Part shown: positions 17,061 to 27,503 of the stretch, piece after piece | Layout of the letters: the number at the start of each line of letters is the position of its first letter | Numbering within the stretch: position 1 is the stretch's first letter | Source of the DNA: Brachyspira innocens ATCC 29796 | GTDB taxonomy: Bacteria > Spirochaetota > Brachyspiria > Brachyspirales > Brachyspiraceae | Length of the DNA: 64,000 nucleotides | NCBI RefSeq assembly: GCF_000384655.1 | Contig: NZ_ARQI01000125.1 | Location: 24,654-88,653 of the forward strand | Direction of reading: 5' to 3' | Notes under the pieces: model-generated | Seen by the model: only the letters and a program-made list of their open reading frames with translations | The model's database searches: none | What the model was told of the DNA's origin: nothing | Program-made: the position numbers and the translations under genes

Positions 17061-17753
17061 ATGTTGGCTATAAAAGATTTATCAGTATTTTATGATAGTA
17101 ATGAAGTATTATCAAATATTAATTTCTCTTTATCAAAAGGAGATTATCTTTCTATAATAGGCGAAAATGGTTCTGGTAAAACTACTTTAATAAAAACTAT
17201 ACTTGGACTAATGAAACCTAAAAAAGGAAGTATAACATTTGATAGTATAAAGAAAAACGAGATAGGTTATCTGCCGCAGCAGGGAATAGTACAGAAATCA
17301 TTTCCTGCAAGCGTATTTGAAGTAGTGATTTCTGGAAGACTTAATAATAAAAAATTTATTCCGTTTTATACTAATAATGATAAAAAAACGGCACTAGAAA
17401 ATTTGAAGAAACTCAATATAGAAAATTTAAAAAATAAGTCATATAAAGATTTATCAGGCGGTCAGCAGCAAAGAGTGGCATTAGCTCGTGCTTTATGTTC
17501 TACTAAAGAGCTGCTTATATTAGATGAGCCTTCTACTGGATTAGACCCTATAGCTACTGCTGACCTATATAATCTAATAAAAAAACTTAATAATGAAGTT
17601 ACTATAATAATGGTTTCTCATGATATAGCAAGTGCTGTAAAATATTCTAATAAAATACTTCATTTAAATAAAAATATTCTTTTTTTCGGAACAACTGAAG
17701 AATATATAAAAACTGATATATACAAAAGAATATCAGGGGAGGATATGAAATGA
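17061..17753 (+). CDS. znuC: Zinc ABC transporter ATP-binding protein (ZnuC)
   Basis: The 230-residue ABC ATPase has Walker A GENGSGKTT near residue 33, the Q-loop GYLPQQG, the signature LSGGQQQRVALARAL near 136, Walker B LLILDEPSTGLD, and the switch histidine in VSHD. Its place between znuA and znuB identifies the substrate class. Its end overlaps the permease start by four bases (ATGA), showing translational coupling. Confidence 0.92.
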   Translation: MLAIKDLSVFYDSNEVLSNINFSLSKGDYLSIIGENGSGKTTLIKTILGLMKPKKGSITFDSIKKNEIGYLPQQGIVQKSFPASVFEVVISGRLNNKKFIPFYTNNDKKTALENLKKLNIENLKNKSYKDLSGGQQQRVALARALCSTKELLILDEPSTGLDPIATADLYNLIKKLNNEVTIIMVSHDIASAVKYSNKILHLNKNILFFGTTEEYIKTDIYKRISGEDMK

Positions 17754-18568
17754 TTGCTTTGCTTCAGGAACTTTTTTCATATACCTTTATTATTAGGGCT
17801 GTTATAGTTGGAATATTGGTTTCATTATGTGCGGCACTTTTGGGTGTTAATCTGGTATTAAAGAGATATTCTATGATAGGTATAGGACTTTCTAATGTGG
17901 GCTTTGGAGCTTTGTCTCTTTCTATGATGCTAGGCTTTTCTACTCTTCAGCTTTCTATACCTATAGTGGCTTTGGCATCAATACTGCTTTTGAGAATAAG
18001 TGAAAACAGTAAAATAAAGGGTGATGCTGCTATTGCTTTAATATCAAGTGTATCTTTAGCTGTAGGTATTATAGCTATTACTGTAAAGACAGGTATTAAT
18101 ACAGATGTATGTAACTATATGTTTGGAAGTATACTTGCTATGAGTAAGAGCGAAGTTTATATAAGTATAGCAGTTAGTGTAATAGTGATAGTTCTTTATA
18201 TATTGTTTTATAACAAAATATTTTTAGTAACTTTTGACGAAAACTTTGCCCGTGCTGTTGGTATTAATATAGGGTTTTATAATACACTTATATCCATACT
18301 TACATCTTTGATTATAGTATTAGGTATGAGAATGATGGGAGCTATGCTTATATCGAGCCTTATAATATTTCCAGCATTAACTTCTATGAGGGTATTTAAT
18401 ACTTTTAAGGGAGTTATAATTTCATCGGCAATATTATCAGTGTTCTGCTTTTTTATAGGTATAGTTCTTTCATTTCAATTAGAATATCCTACTGGAGCAT
18501 GCATTGTTATGGTGAATTTGGCTATGCTTTTAATATTTTCTGTAATAGGAAAAGTATTAAAAAGATAA
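17750..18568 (+). CDS. znuB: Zinc ABC transporter permease (ZnuB)
   Basis: The 272-residue protein has seven to eight membrane segments and the ABC-3 family pattern. This includes an early segment ending LGVNLVLKRYSMIGIGLSNVGFGA, a central GDAAIALISSVSLAVGI, and MRMMGAMLISSLIIFPALTSM near the coupling region. It forms the channel for zinc with ZnuC on the cytoplasmic side. The start overlaps znuC; the lipoprotein gene begins 14 bp after its stop. Confidence 0.9.
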   Translation: MIALLQELFSYTFIIRAVIVGILVSLCAALLGVNLVLKRYSMIGIGLSNVGFGALSLSMMLGFSTLQLSIPIVALASILLLRISENSKIKGDAAIALISSVSLAVGIIAITVKTGINTDVCNYMFGSILAMSKSEVYISIAVSVIVIVLYILFYNKIFLVTFDENFARAVGINIGFYNTLISILTSLIIVLGMRMMGAMLISSLIIFPALTSMRVFNTFKGVIISSAILSVFCFFIGIVLSFQLEYPTGACIVMVNLAMLLIFSVIGKVLKR

Positions 18569-18582
18569 TTAAGGAGATAATA

Positions 18583-19152
18583 ATGAATCGTAAATATATA
18601 TTATTTTTATTTATAATGATGTTAATTTTATCATGTTCAAAAAAAGAGTATAATGACGGCTGGTTTGATATAGAAAAAAATTATGTTGATATACCTCAAA
18701 AAAAATATGATTATGGTAATCCTAGAGATAAGGCAGAAAATAATCAGGAAGAAACTTCAGCTTTGAAAGTTAATATGAATAATATTGATATGAACAATAT
18801 TATAGAAATTAAGGAGAGAATGTTTATCAATCAATGCAATGATGTTTATTTAAATCCTGATGATTACAGAGGGAAATTAATAAAACTTGAAGGAATATAT
18901 GACGGTTTTACTGATGAAGAGACTGGAGAAAAACTCAATTTTGTATTCAGATACGGACCTGGCTGCTGCGGCTATGACGGAGTGGCTGGCTTTGAGTTTA
19001 ATTATAATGGTACTATACCAAATCCTCAGGACTGGATTGAAGTAGTCGGAGTTGTAGAGATATTAGAGATAGATAATTATGAAACGGTGAGGCTCAATGC
19101 TATAAGTTTGAATGTTCTTGATAAAAGAGGAAAAGAATTTGTAGCTAATTAA
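18583..19152 (+). CDS. Lipoprotein with CC-motif domain resembling DUF1980, last gene of the zinc operon
   Basis: The start is ATG 18583 with AAGGAGA upstream; the frame is open further up inside znuB but that part is not signal-like. The 189-residue product has a lipoprotein signal (MNRKYILFLFIMMLILSC). A C-terminal domain (about 80-185) reads NPDDYRGKLIKLEGIYDG, FRYGPGCCGYDGVAGFEF, WIEVVGVVEI. This OB-fold-like layout with a paired cysteine resembles the C-terminal domain of YcgQ/DUF1980 proteins, which are zinc-regulated partners of YcgR-type permeases. A zinc-handling role is inferred from operon position and motif. Confidence 0.65.
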   Translation: MNRKYILFLFIMMLILSCSKKEYNDGWFDIEKNYVDIPQKKYDYGNPRDKAENNQEETSALKVNMNNIDMNNIIEIKERMFINQCNDVYLNPDDYRGKLIKLEGIYDGFTDEETGEKLNFVFRYGPGCCGYDGVAGFEFNYNGTIPNPQDWIEVVGVVEILEIDNYETVRLNAISLNVLDKRGKEFVAN

Positions 19153-19194
19153 TTAAGACAATTTCGTATATTTATATTTTATAAACCTTGTTTA

Positions 19195-19234
19195 GGGCAG
19201 GATAATCGTATTACTATCTTGCCCGCTTTTTTAT
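19195..19234 (+). terminator. Intrinsic terminator of the zinc operon
   Basis: GGGCAGGATA (19195-19204) pairs with TATCTTGCCC (19215-19224) with one G-U pair, followed by GC and a T-run. It is the most GC-rich hairpin in this part of the window. Confidence 0.85.
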
Positions 19235-19249
19235 TTATATTAAATAATT

Positions 19250-20245
19250 TTATTTCCAAAAAGCATTAAGTCTTTTTTTGGTATTTTCTTTCAAATCATA
19301 ATAGTAAAGCGATATATCATAAGTATGATAAACACCTTTTTCAAAAATACTTTGTCCGCCAAAATAAAAATCATCAGCATTTATAGTGCTGCATTTTACA
19401 ACGCCTCTTTTTTTATCTACTTTAGCATCTGCTATTTTTGTAGGAATACCATAATTTGTATATATATTAGCTCCTAAACTCTGCTCTTTTGAGGCTAAAG
19501 TATCTTCAGTAGTCCAAGTTATAGGATTAATTGCTATTGAATCTTCTAAAAGAGTAGGATTATATCCGTTAAAATCAGGACTCTCTGTATTATAAGAAAT
19601 TATAACTCCAGTATCATATTCATTATTTGCAAATCTCAAATGAGGATTTTCTTCTAGGTCTTTTTTTGTAACAGAATATCCGAATATATAAGCTGCAATC
19701 ATTCTATTTTTTAAGTTTTCATTTGTTTTAAAATAGTCTATAAGTATTTGTTTTATCATCATAGCACCCTGAGAATGCCCTGACAATATAAAAGGTCTTC
19801 CATTATTATAATTTTTTATATAATAATCAAATGCAGCAATTGCATCATCTTTTGGAGCAGAATAAAAATATTTATTTTTCTCTTCTTCGCTTATATTGTT
19901 ATTTTTATCCAAAAGATATATAGCATCGGCCTGCCTGTAAAAAGGAGCATATATACTTGCTATTTCTTCAAATATTCCAGTTTGTTCAATCATTACATTT
20001 GTAGTATATCTTCTCATAGAAGGAGAATCTATAGAACATATCATATCTTCATTGGTATTTTCTCTTGACCAAGTTGTAGGATACAAATAAAAAACATCTG
20101 CTTCTCTTTCATTTTGATTTTCTGCTATATTAAGCCAATTATTTTTATCCGAATAATCTGATGTTTTTGTAGTTATATTACCTGTATTATTTGAACAGCT
20201 TATTATAATGCTTATTAATATAAGACTAGTTAATATTTTTGACAT
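19250..20245 (-). CDS. DUF3089 lipoprotein, alpha/beta-hydrolase fold
   Basis: The 331-residue protein has a lipoprotein signal (MSKILTSLILISIIISC, Cys17). Its body matches the DUF3089 family: DVFYLYPTTW near the start, IYAPFYRQAD, AFDYYIKNYNNGRPFILSGHSQGA and the downstream WTTEDTLA. GHSQGA carries the likely nucleophile serine of an alpha/beta hydrolase. Substrates of the family are not established; esterase or lipase activity at the envelope is a reasonable inference. AAGGA precedes the ATG. It is convergent with the zinc operon. Confidence 0.78.
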   Translation of the reverse strand: MSKILTSLILISIIISCSNNTGNITTKTSDYSDKNNWLNIAENQNEREADVFYLYPTTWSRENTNEDMICSIDSPSMRRYTTNVMIEQTGIFEEIASIYAPFYRQADAIYLLDKNNNISEEEKNKYFYSAPKDDAIAAFDYYIKNYNNGRPFILSGHSQGAMMIKQILIDYFKTNENLKNRMIAAYIFGYSVTKKDLEENPHLRFANNEYDTGVIISYNTESPDFNGYNPTLLEDSIAINPITWTTEDTLASKEQSLGANIYTNYGIPTKIADAKVDKKRGVVKCSTINADDFYFGGQSIFEKGVYHTYDISLYYYDLKENTKKRLNAFWK

Positions 20246-20340
20246 AATAATTCCTTTAATTTTTAATATATTATTTTGTAATTCTAAAATTATTATATTA
20301 TCAAAAATATATAAATCAATAAAGATATTAAATAAAATAA

Positions 20341-20380
20341 AAACATGCTATTTAAAAATAAAAAAATAGCATGTTTTTTT
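20341..20380. terminator. Bidirectional terminator downstream of thrB
   Basis: AAACATGCTATTT (20341-20353) and AAATAGCATGTTT (20364-20376) form a perfect 13-bp stem with T-runs on both strands. It ends the thrC-thrB transcript on the minus strand. Confidence 0.85.
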
Positions 20381-20395
20381 AAGATTTTTTTGATA

Positions 20396-21364
20396 TTATT
20401 TTATGATAATACCTTTTTTAGGTATATTAAGAACTTTTATTTCGGATTTGATTTTCTTTTTAGAAAAACTATTTTCCATAGCATTAGAAACTTTTTTTAT
20501 TATTTTTTCATCATCTTTGACCAAAGCAAGTATTGAAGAGCCTGCTCCGCTTATAGTAACAGAGTATGCACCAGCAATTTTTACTTGTTTAAATAAATCT
20601 TTTAGACCAGGTATAAACTTAGCTCTATAACCCTGATGAAGTTTATCGTCTGTTGCCACTTCAAGCAAATCAAGTCTGTTAGAAGATAATGCAGAAGTGA
20701 GAAGTGCTGCTCTTGAAATATTAAATATAGCATCCTTTAAGCTAATCTCTTTAGGGAGAGCATTTCTAGCTTTTTCTGTACTTAAATAAAAATTTGGTAT
20801 TGCAACTACAGCTTTTAGTCCTTTAGGAGGATTTATTTTAACATATTTAAAATCTTCATCTTTTCTAACAACACCAGATATTATTCCCCCCAATATGGCA
20901 GGCGACACATTGTCTGGGTGTCCTTCAAGCTGAACTGACATATTTAGTATTTCATTTTCAAGAGAAAGTTTATTTCCCAATATATAATTGGCCGTCAATA
21001 AACCTCCTATTATAGCGGCAGAACTGCTTCCAAGCCCTCTTGAAAGCGGTATTCTATTTATACATTTTATTATATATCCTTTATCAGGCTTTGCTTTTAA
21101 TCTTTTAAATACCAGTTTCATAGCAGAAAGTATCATATTATCATCTTTTGATATTTCTTTTTCTCCTTCGCCTGTTATTTCAAAATCTATTTTTTTAGAG
21201 TTATTATTTTCATATATATGTATTTCATTATATAAATCTAAAGCGAGTCCCACGCTGTCAAAAGCAGAACCTATATTTGCACTAGTAGCTGGTATTTTAA
21301 AAGTTACAAGTTTTTTATTTGTTATATTATTTTCTTTATTGTTTTTCTTTTGAGATTTATTCAT
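20396..21364 (-). CDS. thrB: Homoserine kinase (ThrB)
   Basis: This GHMP kinase phosphorylates L-homoserine with ATP, the step before threonine synthase. The 322-residue protein has PATSANIGSAFDSVGLAL near the start, the ATP loop PLSRGLGSSSAAIIGG (about 100-115), the ILGGIISGVV stretch, and VTISGAGSSILALV near the C-terminus. It has a lysine/asparagine-rich N-terminal tail of about 20 residues not usual for ThrB. The start lies one base after the thrC stop, with its ribosome-binding site inside thrC, so the two are tightly coupled. Confidence 0.92.
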   Translation of the reverse strand: MNKSQKKNNKENNITNKKLVTFKIPATSANIGSAFDSVGLALDLYNEIHIYENNNSKKIDFEITGEGEKEISKDDNMILSAMKLVFKRLKAKPDKGYIIKCINRIPLSRGLGSSSAAIIGGLLTANYILGNKLSLENEILNMSVQLEGHPDNVSPAILGGIISGVVRKDEDFKYVKINPPKGLKAVVAIPNFYLSTEKARNALPKEISLKDAIFNISRAALLTSALSSNRLDLLEVATDDKLHQGYRAKFIPGLKDLFKQVKIAGAYSVTISGAGSSILALVKDDEKIIKKVSNAMENSFSKKKIKSEIKVLNIPKKGIIIK

Positions 21365-21365
21365 A

Positions 21366-22421
21366 TTATATTCCTATAGCCTTCCTTATTTCTTCTATAT
21401 TGTTATCAACTTTTATAGGAGCAGAGCAAATTTTTATAGCATTATCAGGATCTTTAAGTCCGTTGCCTGTAAGTACAGAAACTACAGTATCTCCTTTGTT
21501 TAATTTTCCAGCCTTATAAGTTTTTATAACTCCAGCAAGAGAAGCAGCAGAAGCAGGTTCAGCAAATATTCCTTCTTCTCTTGTGAGCATCTTATAAGCC
21601 TCTAATATTTCATCATCAGTAACAGAATCTATAAATCCGTTTGATTCATTAGAAGCATTAACAGCCAATTTCCAGCTTGCAGGATTACCGATTTTTATAG
21701 CTGTAGCAATAGTTTGAGGATTTTCTATTACTTTATTTTGTACTATAGCCGCACAGCCTTCAGCCTCAAAACCTATCATTTTAGGTAAGTTTGATACTTT
21801 TCCATTTTCTTTATATTCTTTAAAACCCATCCAATAAGCAGATATATTTCCAGCATTTCCAACAGGTATAGCCAAGTAATCAGGAGCTTTTCCTAATGCA
21901 TCGCAAATTTCAAATGCAGAAGTTTTTTGTCCCTGAAGTCTGAAAGGGTTAATTGAGTTTACTAATGTAATAGGATATTTATTTGTAATATCAACAACAG
22001 CTTTTAAGGCTTCATCAAAATTACCTTTAATAGCTATAACTTTAGCACCATACATCAAAGCCTGAGCCAATTTTCCTAAAGCAATATTTCCATCTGGTAT
22101 AACTACTATACATTGAATACCGCTTCTTGCAGCATAAGCAGCAGCGGATGCAGAAGTATTTCCAGTAGAAGCACACATAATAGCTTTTGAACCTTCTTCA
22201 AGTGCCTTAGCAACTGCCATAACCATTCCCCTGTCTTTGAATGAGCCTGTAGGATTAAGACCGTCATATTTAAAATATAATTCTATTCCGCCAAGTTCTT
22301 TTCCTATTTTTTCAGCTTTTATTAATGGAGTATTTCCCTCATTTAATGTAATAAGAGGTGTTTTATCTGTAATAGGTAAATATTCTTTGTACTCTCTTAA
22401 AAGTCCGTTCCATGTTTTCAT
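21366..22421 (-). CDS. thrC: Threonine synthase (ThrC)
   Basis: The 351-residue PLP enzyme converts O-phosphohomoserine to threonine. The PLP lysine is in [10 protein letters not shown], the phosphate-binding motif in [19 protein letters not shown], and [12 protein letters not shown] and [12 protein letters not shown] follow. This is the short class of ThrC (about 350 residues) found with the thrC-thrB gene order. AAAGGA lies upstream of the ATG. Its 5' side (22422-22628) is AT-rich, with no attenuator that I can see. Confidence 0.92.
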   Translation of the reverse strand: MKTWNGLLREYKEYLPITDKTPLITLNEGNTPLIKAEKIGKELGGIELYFKYDGLNPTGSFKDRGMVMAVAKALEEGSKAIMCASTGNTSASAAAYAARSGIQCIVVIPDGNIALGKLAQALMYGAKVIAIKGNFDEALKAVVDITNKYPITLVNSINPFRLQGQKTSAFEICDALGKAPDYLAIPVGNAGNISAYWMGFKEYKENGKVSNLPKMIGFEAEGCAAIVQNKVIENPQTIATAIKIGNPASWKLAVNASNESNGFIDSVTDDEILEAYKMLTREEGIFAEPASAASLAGVIKTYKAGKLNKGDTVVSVLTGNGLKDPDNAIKICSAPIKVDNNIEEIRKAIGI

Positions 22422-22628
22422 AGTATTATCCTTTATTGTTATTAATTAATAAAAATAATTATCATTAGCAGTATTCAATATAGAATATAATATAAACAAT
22501 AATTTTTCAAGGCTTTTTATGTATTAATGTTATATAAAAGTTTTTTATTTTAGTATTATAATTGCTTGTTTAAAAGTTTCTTTAATTACTTTATAAAATA
22601 AAAATAAATTTTTATAACATGTGTAATA

Positions 22629-22895
22629 TATACCTAAACAAATATAGTTTGTCAATTTTTTTATTCAACTTTTTCCCGCCGCAAAAAGTGCAAGTTTAAA
22701 AATAATACTAAATAGTACTAATTATGCTTTATATTTAGAATAAATTATTAAATATAGCCTTTTGTGCATTCTTCTCGCCTGCCTGCGGCAAGGACAGCGT
22801 CATAAAAGAACTGGGCACAAGCGTGGTGGGCAAAGACCTGCAAATATTTAAAATTAAAAAAATTAGTTTTTTACGATTATATTTGTTTAGGTATA
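22629..22895. mobile_element. Family-B short inverted-repeat element with perfect 18-bp ends
   Basis: TATACCTAAACAAATATA at 22629-22646 is repeated exactly in inverted orientation at 22878-22895; one more outer pair (A/T) also matches. The left end continues GTTTGTCAA as in the 10347 copy. The 267-bp element has no ORF. Its interior contains a GC-rich patch (CCTGCCTGCGGCAAGG), AAAAGAACTGGG, and GGGCAAAGACCTGCAAAT. These are related to the cores of the 10587 and family-A elements. The remainder of the thrC-carA gap holds the carAB leader. Confidence 0.75.
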
Positions 22896-22923
22896 TGTTT
22901 ATTTTACTTTTTATAAAAAATGA

Positions 22924-23093
22924 TTGTAATATTAATTATATATGTTATAGTGTATCAAAATAAAATACAGAAAAATAAAATTATGAATTGTAATAAGTAT
23001 AAATTAAAGAAAGTTCTGCAAACGATGCAGTGTTTAATAATCTTAAAAAAGATTGGAGATTGACATTTTGTTGATTTCCAATCTTTTTTTTAT
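22924..23093 (+). promoter_or_regulatory. carAB leader: promoter, short ORF and transcription attenuator
   Basis: A promoter-like TTGTAA (22924-22929), 16-bp gap, TATAGT (22946-22951) starts a leader of about 180 nt. An uninterrupted 26-codon ORF from ATG 22983 ends at TGA 23061-23063, exactly at the end of the 5' arm of an intrinsic terminator. That terminator has arms 23045-23061 and 23073-23089, a stem of about 17 bp with two G-U pairs, and eight T. An alternative hairpin, AATCTT (23039-23044) with AAGATT (23049-23054), would use the same 5' arm. CTGCA...TGCAG (23016-23030) is a further small hairpin. The ORF lacks a strong ribosome-binding site. Confidence 0.65.
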
Positions 23094-23140
23094 TTTAATC
23101 AAAAATCTAAAAAAAATTTAGAATAATAGGAAGGCTAAAA

Positions 23141-24220
23141 TTGAAACGTTATTTAATACTTGAAGACGGAAGTCATTATGAAGGCATAGGATTTGGTTCT
23201 GATAATTTCAGAATAGGTGAATTGGTTTTTAATACATCTATGACAGGATATCAGGAAATACTTTCAGATTTATCATACTGCGGACAAATAACAGTTATGA
23301 CTTATCCATTGATAGGTAATTATGGTATAAACAGAGATGATTTTGAGAGTTTGAATCCAGCTATATTTGGATTTGTAGTTAAAGAGGCTTGTAAAAGTCC
23401 TAATAATTTCAGGAGTGCTGAAACTATAGACGAGTTTTTAAAATTAAAAAATATTCCAGCTATAGAAAATATTGACACAAGAGAGATAACAAAAAAAATA
23501 AGGGATGTAGGGACTCTTAAAGCCGTAATGAGCGATACTATAGATAATAAAGATGATATAGTAAAAATGCTTAAAGAGACTCCTTATATGAATGATCATG
23601 TAAAAAGAGTTTCTACAAAAAACGCCTTTCCTATACCAAACAGAGGAAAAAAAGTTGTACTAATTGATTTCGGAGCAAAACTAGGAATAATAAGAGAATT
23701 AAGCAAAAGAGATTGTGATTTGGTGGTAGTGCCTTATGATACAGATTATAAAACTATAATGAGTTTAAATCCAGACGGTATAATGCTTTCAAACGGACCG
23801 GGGGATCCAAAAGATGTAAAGGAATCAATTAATACTATAAGAGAGCTTATAGGAAAAGTACCAATATTTGGAATATGTTTGGGTCATCAGCTTATAAGTC
23901 TTGCATGTGGGGCAAATACAATTAAATTAAAATTCGGACATAGGGGAGGCAATCACCCTGTTAAAGATTTAGAAACTTCAAAAGTGAGCATAACAAGTCA
24001 GAATCATAGCTATGCCGTTGAGAAAGAGAGTTTACATAATACTGGCTTAATTATAACTCATGTATCTTTAAATGACGGAAGTGTAGAGGGAGTTAAACAT
24101 AAAAAGTATCCAGTATTTTCTGTTCAGTATCACCCAGAGTCTAATCCAGGGCCTGAGGACAGTAAATATTTATTTGACAAGTTTATTAATATGATGAATG
24201 AAGGGGTAAAAAATGCCTAA
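23141..24220 (+). CDS. carA: Carbamoyl-phosphate synthase small subunit (CarA)
   Basis: The glutaminase subunit supplies ammonia to CarB for carbamoyl phosphate, used in pyrimidine and arginine synthesis. The 359-residue product starts at TTG 23141 with AGGAAGG six bases upstream, reading [14 protein letters not shown]. The N-terminal CPSase domain has [14 protein letters not shown]. The class I amidotransferase domain has LSNGPGDP, the nucleophile cysteine in [10 protein letters not shown], and the catalytic His/Glu in VQYHPES. It overlaps carB by eight bases. Expression should be controlled by the terminator in its leader. Confidence 0.94.
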   Translation: MKRYLILEDGSHYEGIGFGSDNFRIGELVFNTSMTGYQEILSDLSYCGQITVMTYPLIGNYGINRDDFESLNPAIFGFVVKEACKSPNNFRSAETIDEFLKLKNIPAIENIDTREITKKIRDVGTLKAVMSDTIDNKDDIVKMLKETPYMNDHVKRVSTKNAFPIPNRGKKVVLIDFGAKLGIIRELSKRDCDLVVVPYDTDYKTIMSLNPDGIMLSNGPGDPKDVKESINTIRELIGKVPIFGICLGHQLISLACGANTIKLKFGHRGGNHPVKDLETSKVSITSQNHSYAVEKESLHNTGLIITHVSLNDGSVEGVKHKKYPVFSVQYHPESNPGPEDSKYLFDKFINMMNEGVKNA

Positions 24221-27200
24221 AAGAAATGATATAAAAAAGATATTAGTAATAGGTTCAGGTCCTATAGTGATAGGGCAGGCTGCAGAGTTTGATTATGCTG
24301 GTACTCAGGCTTGCCAGTCTTTAAAAGAAGAGGGTTATGAGGTTATACTTATCAATTCTAATCCTGCAACCATAATGACTGATAGTGCTGTGGCAGATAA
24401 AGTGTATATTGAGCCTATTAATTTGGATTTTGCTAAAAGAATAATTTATAAAGAAAGACCAGATGCGATACTTGGTTCTTTAGGAGGACAGACTGGGCTT
24501 AATTTGGTTGTTGAGCTTGCAGAAAGCGGGATATTAGATGAATATAATGTTGAAATTTTAGGTACGGATTTAAATGCTATAAACTGTGCTGAAGATAGAG
24601 AGCTTTTTAAAAAACTTATGAATGATATTAATGAGCCTGTACCAGACAGTGTTATAGTGCATAGTGTAGAAGAGGCGGTTGCTTTTGCCAATAAAATAGG
24701 CTATCACTTGGTTGTGCGTCCTGCTTATACTCTTGGAGGCACTGGAGGGGGATTTGCACGCAATGAGAAAGAATTAATCGAAATATGCGAAAGCGGTTTA
24801 AAAATAAGTCCAGTACATGAATGCTTGGTTGAAAAGAGTATTGCAGGATATAAAGAGATAGAATACGAGGTTATGCGTGATAATAATGACAATGCTATAG
24901 TGGTATGTAATATGGAAAATGTTGACCCAGTAGGAATACATACTGGAGACAGTATAGTAGTAGCTCCTTGTCAGACATTAAGCGATAGAGAAAATCAAAT
25001 GCTTAGAAATGCAAGCCTTAAAATAATAAGAGCTTTGAAAATTTGCGGAGGATGCAATGTACAGCTTGCACTTGACCCTAAAAGTTTTAATTATTATATA
25101 ATAGAAGTTAATCCTAGAGTATCTCGTTCCAGTGCTTTGGCTAGTAAGGCTACAGGTTATCCTATTGCTAAGATAAGTGCAAAAATAGCTGTGGGTATGA
25201 CTTTAGATGAAATACTTAATCCTATTACAAAAAAAAGCTATGCATGTTTTGAGCCTTCTATTGACTATATAGTTACAAAATTCCCAAGACTTCCTTTTGA
25301 CAAATTTCCTAATGCCGATAGACAGCTTGGCACTCAGATGAAAGCCACAGGCGAAGTTATGAGTATAGGACGCAATTTTGAAGAGTCATTTTTAAAAGCT
25401 GTTCGTTCTCTTGAAATAAAATGCGATCATATAATTCATAATGATGTTTCTAATTATACTACCAAAAAATTATGGGAGCGTATAGAATTAAGAGACGATT
25501 TGAGAATATTTATTATAGCAGAACTATTAAGAAGAGGTGAGGATATTAATGATATTATATATATTACTCATATAGACAGATTCTTTTTAGAAAAAATAAA
25601 AAATATAATTATATTAGAAGAAAAATTAGAAAATAATAAAATGAATATAGATGTATTAAGAGAATGTAAGGAGAGAGGATTTTCTGACAGCTATATATCA
25701 AAAGTTTGGGGCATTGAAGAGATTGATTTATACAGATTAAGACATGAAAATAATATAGTGCCAGTATACAAAATGGTTGATACTTGTGCTGGAGAGTTTG
25801 AAAGTGAGACTCCTTATTTTTATTCTACTTATGAAAAAGAAAATGAATCTGTAAAAAGCGGCAAAGAAAGCATAATAGTATTAGGTTCTGGACCTATAAG
25901 AATAGGGCAGGGTGTTGAGTTTGATTATTCTACTGTTCACTGTGTTATGACCATAAGAGAGGCTGGATATGAGGCTATAGTTATAAATAATAATCCAGAA
26001 ACGGTTTCAACAGATTTTTCAATATCTGATAAACTTTATTTTGAACCTCTTACTATAGAGGACGTTATGCATATAGTAGAATTAGAAAAACCAAGAGGAG
26101 TTATAGTACAGTTCGGAGGACAAACTGCTATTAACTTGGCTGAAAAATTAGTTATGCATGGAGTTAATATATTAGGTACTTCATTAGAAAATATTAATAA
26201 AGCAGAAGACAGACATGAATTTGAAGAGATGCTGAAAGCTCTTGATATACCGCAGCCTAAAGGAAAAACTGCTTTTACAATAGATGAAGCTGTGATAATA
26301 GCTAAAGATATAGGTTATCCTGTTTTGGTACGTCCTAGTTATGTACTTGGAGGACGTGCTATGGAGATAGTTGATAATGATGTTTCTTTAAAAATATATA
26401 TGGAAACTGCTGTAAAAGAGATAAGCAATAAAGCCCCAATATTGATTGATAAATATGTTATAGGTAAAGAAATCGAAATTGACGCTATTGCTGACAGTGA
26501 GCATAATGTATTTATTGCGGGTATTATGGAGCATATTGAAAGAGCTGGTATTCACTCTGGGGATTCTATAAGTGTATATCCTGCACAGACTATTTCAAAA
26601 AAAGTAAAAGATACTATTATTGATTATACTAAAAGAATAGGAGAGGGCTTTAATTTTATAGGTCTTTATAATATACAGTTTATAGTTGATAAAAATGATA
26701 ATGTTTATGTTCTTGAGGTTAATCCTAGAAGCAGCAGAACAGTGCCGTTTTTAAGTAAGATAACAAATGTTCCAATGGCTAATGCGGCTACTATGTGCAT
26801 ACTTGGGAAATCATTAAAAGAGCAAGGTTATAATAATATATACAAAGAAGAATCTAAAAATGTATTTGTTAAAGCACCTGTATTTTCTTTTGCCAAATTA
26901 AGAAGAGTTGATACTATACTTGGTCCAGAGATGAAAAGTACTGGGGAGGCTTTAGGTTTTGATGTTAATTTTGAGAAGGCTTTATATAAGGCATTGATAG
27001 CAAGTGGGGTTAAAATACCTCTTCAAGGAAATGTTCTTCTTACTATATCAGATAATCATAAAGATGAAATATTAGACTTGGCTAAAAGATTTTCTAATAT
27101 TGGTTATGGAATATATGCCACAAAAGGAACAGCAAATTTTTTAAGAAAAGAAGGTCTTTATGTTAAGGAGGTTTCAAAGATTGATGAAGAAGGTTTTGAA

Positions 27201-27404
27201 AATATAGTAGATACTATAAGACTAGGAAGGGTTGATTATGTTATAAATACAATAGAAACTAATAGTCAAACTCATTCTGATAGTTTGGAATTAAGAAGGG
27301 CATCTGCTGAAAATAATATATCATGCATTACATCATTAGATACGGCGTACGCTTTGCTTAGAGTAATAGAGTCTATAAACTTTAGTATAATGCCTATTGC
27401 ATGA
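24213..27404 (+). CDS. carB: Carbamoyl-phosphate synthase large subunit (CarB)
   Basis: The 1063-residue protein has the full-length duplicated ATP-grasp architecture. The first half starts [20 protein letters not shown], the second half [20 protein letters not shown] (about residue 550). Each half carries its ATP-grasp elements, such as [16 protein letters not shown] and [17 protein letters not shown]. The C-terminal methylglyoxal-synthase-like allosteric domain (about 930-1063) is present, including [13 protein letters not shown], so regulation by nucleotides or ornithine is likely. It accepts ammonia from CarA through an internal tunnel. Confidence 0.95.
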   Translation: MPKRNDIKKILVIGSGPIVIGQAAEFDYAGTQACQSLKEEGYEVILINSNPATIMTDSAVADKVYIEPINLDFAKRIIYKERPDAILGSLGGQTGLNLVVELAESGILDEYNVEILGTDLNAINCAEDRELFKKLMNDINEPVPDSVIVHSVEEAVAFANKIGYHLVVRPAYTLGGTGGGFARNEKELIEICESGLKISPVHECLVEKSIAGYKEIEYEVMRDNNDNAIVVCNMENVDPVGIHTGDSIVVAPCQTLSDRENQMLRNASLKIIRALKICGGCNVQLALDPKSFNYYIIEVNPRVSRSSALASKATGYPIAKISAKIAVGMTLDEILNPITKKSYACFEPSIDYIVTKFPRLPFDKFPNADRQLGTQMKATGEVMSIGRNFEESFLKAVRSLEIKCDHIIHNDVSNYTTKKLWERIELRDDLRIFIIAELLRRGEDINDIIYITHIDRFFLEKIKNIIILEEKLENNKMNIDVLRECKERGFSDSYISKVWGIEEIDLYRLRHENNIVPVYKMVDTCAGEFESETPYFYSTYEKENESVKSGKESIIVLGSGPIRIGQGVEFDYSTVHCVMTIREAGYEAIVINNNPETVSTDFSISDKLYFEPLTIEDVMHIVELEKPRGVIVQFGGQTAINLAEKLVMHGVNILGTSLENINKAEDRHEFEEMLKALDIPQPKGKTAFTIDEAVIIAKDIGYPVLVRPSYVLGGRAMEIVDNDVSLKIYMETAVKEISNKAPILIDKYVIGKEIEIDAIADSEHNVFIAGIMEHIERAGIHSGDSISVYPAQTISKKVKDTIIDYTKRIGEGFNFIGLYNIQFIVDKNDNVYVLEVNPRSSRTVPFLSKITNVPMANAATMCILGKSLKEQGYNNIYKEESKNVFVKAPVFSFAKLRRVDTILGPEMKSTGEALGFDVNFEKALYKALIASGVKIPLQGNVLLTISDNHKDEILDLAKRFSNIGYGIYATKGTANFLRKEGLYVKEVSKIDEEGFENIVDTIRLGRVDYVINTIETNSQTHSDSLELRRASAENNISCITSLDTAYALLRVIESINFSIMPIA

Positions 27405-27431
27405 TTATATATAATTAATAATAAATTTTAA

Positions 27432-27470
27432 AAAGATGGGCAGATTTATTTTTTATGTTCATCTTTTTTT
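27432..27470 (+). terminator. Intrinsic terminator of carAB
   Basis: An 11-bp stem (27432-27442 with 27456-27466, two G-U pairs) is followed by a T-run, 27 bp after the carB stop. Confidence 0.8.
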
Positions 27471-27503
27471 ATTTATAAAAAGATTTATAATATTGAGTAA
27501 CAT

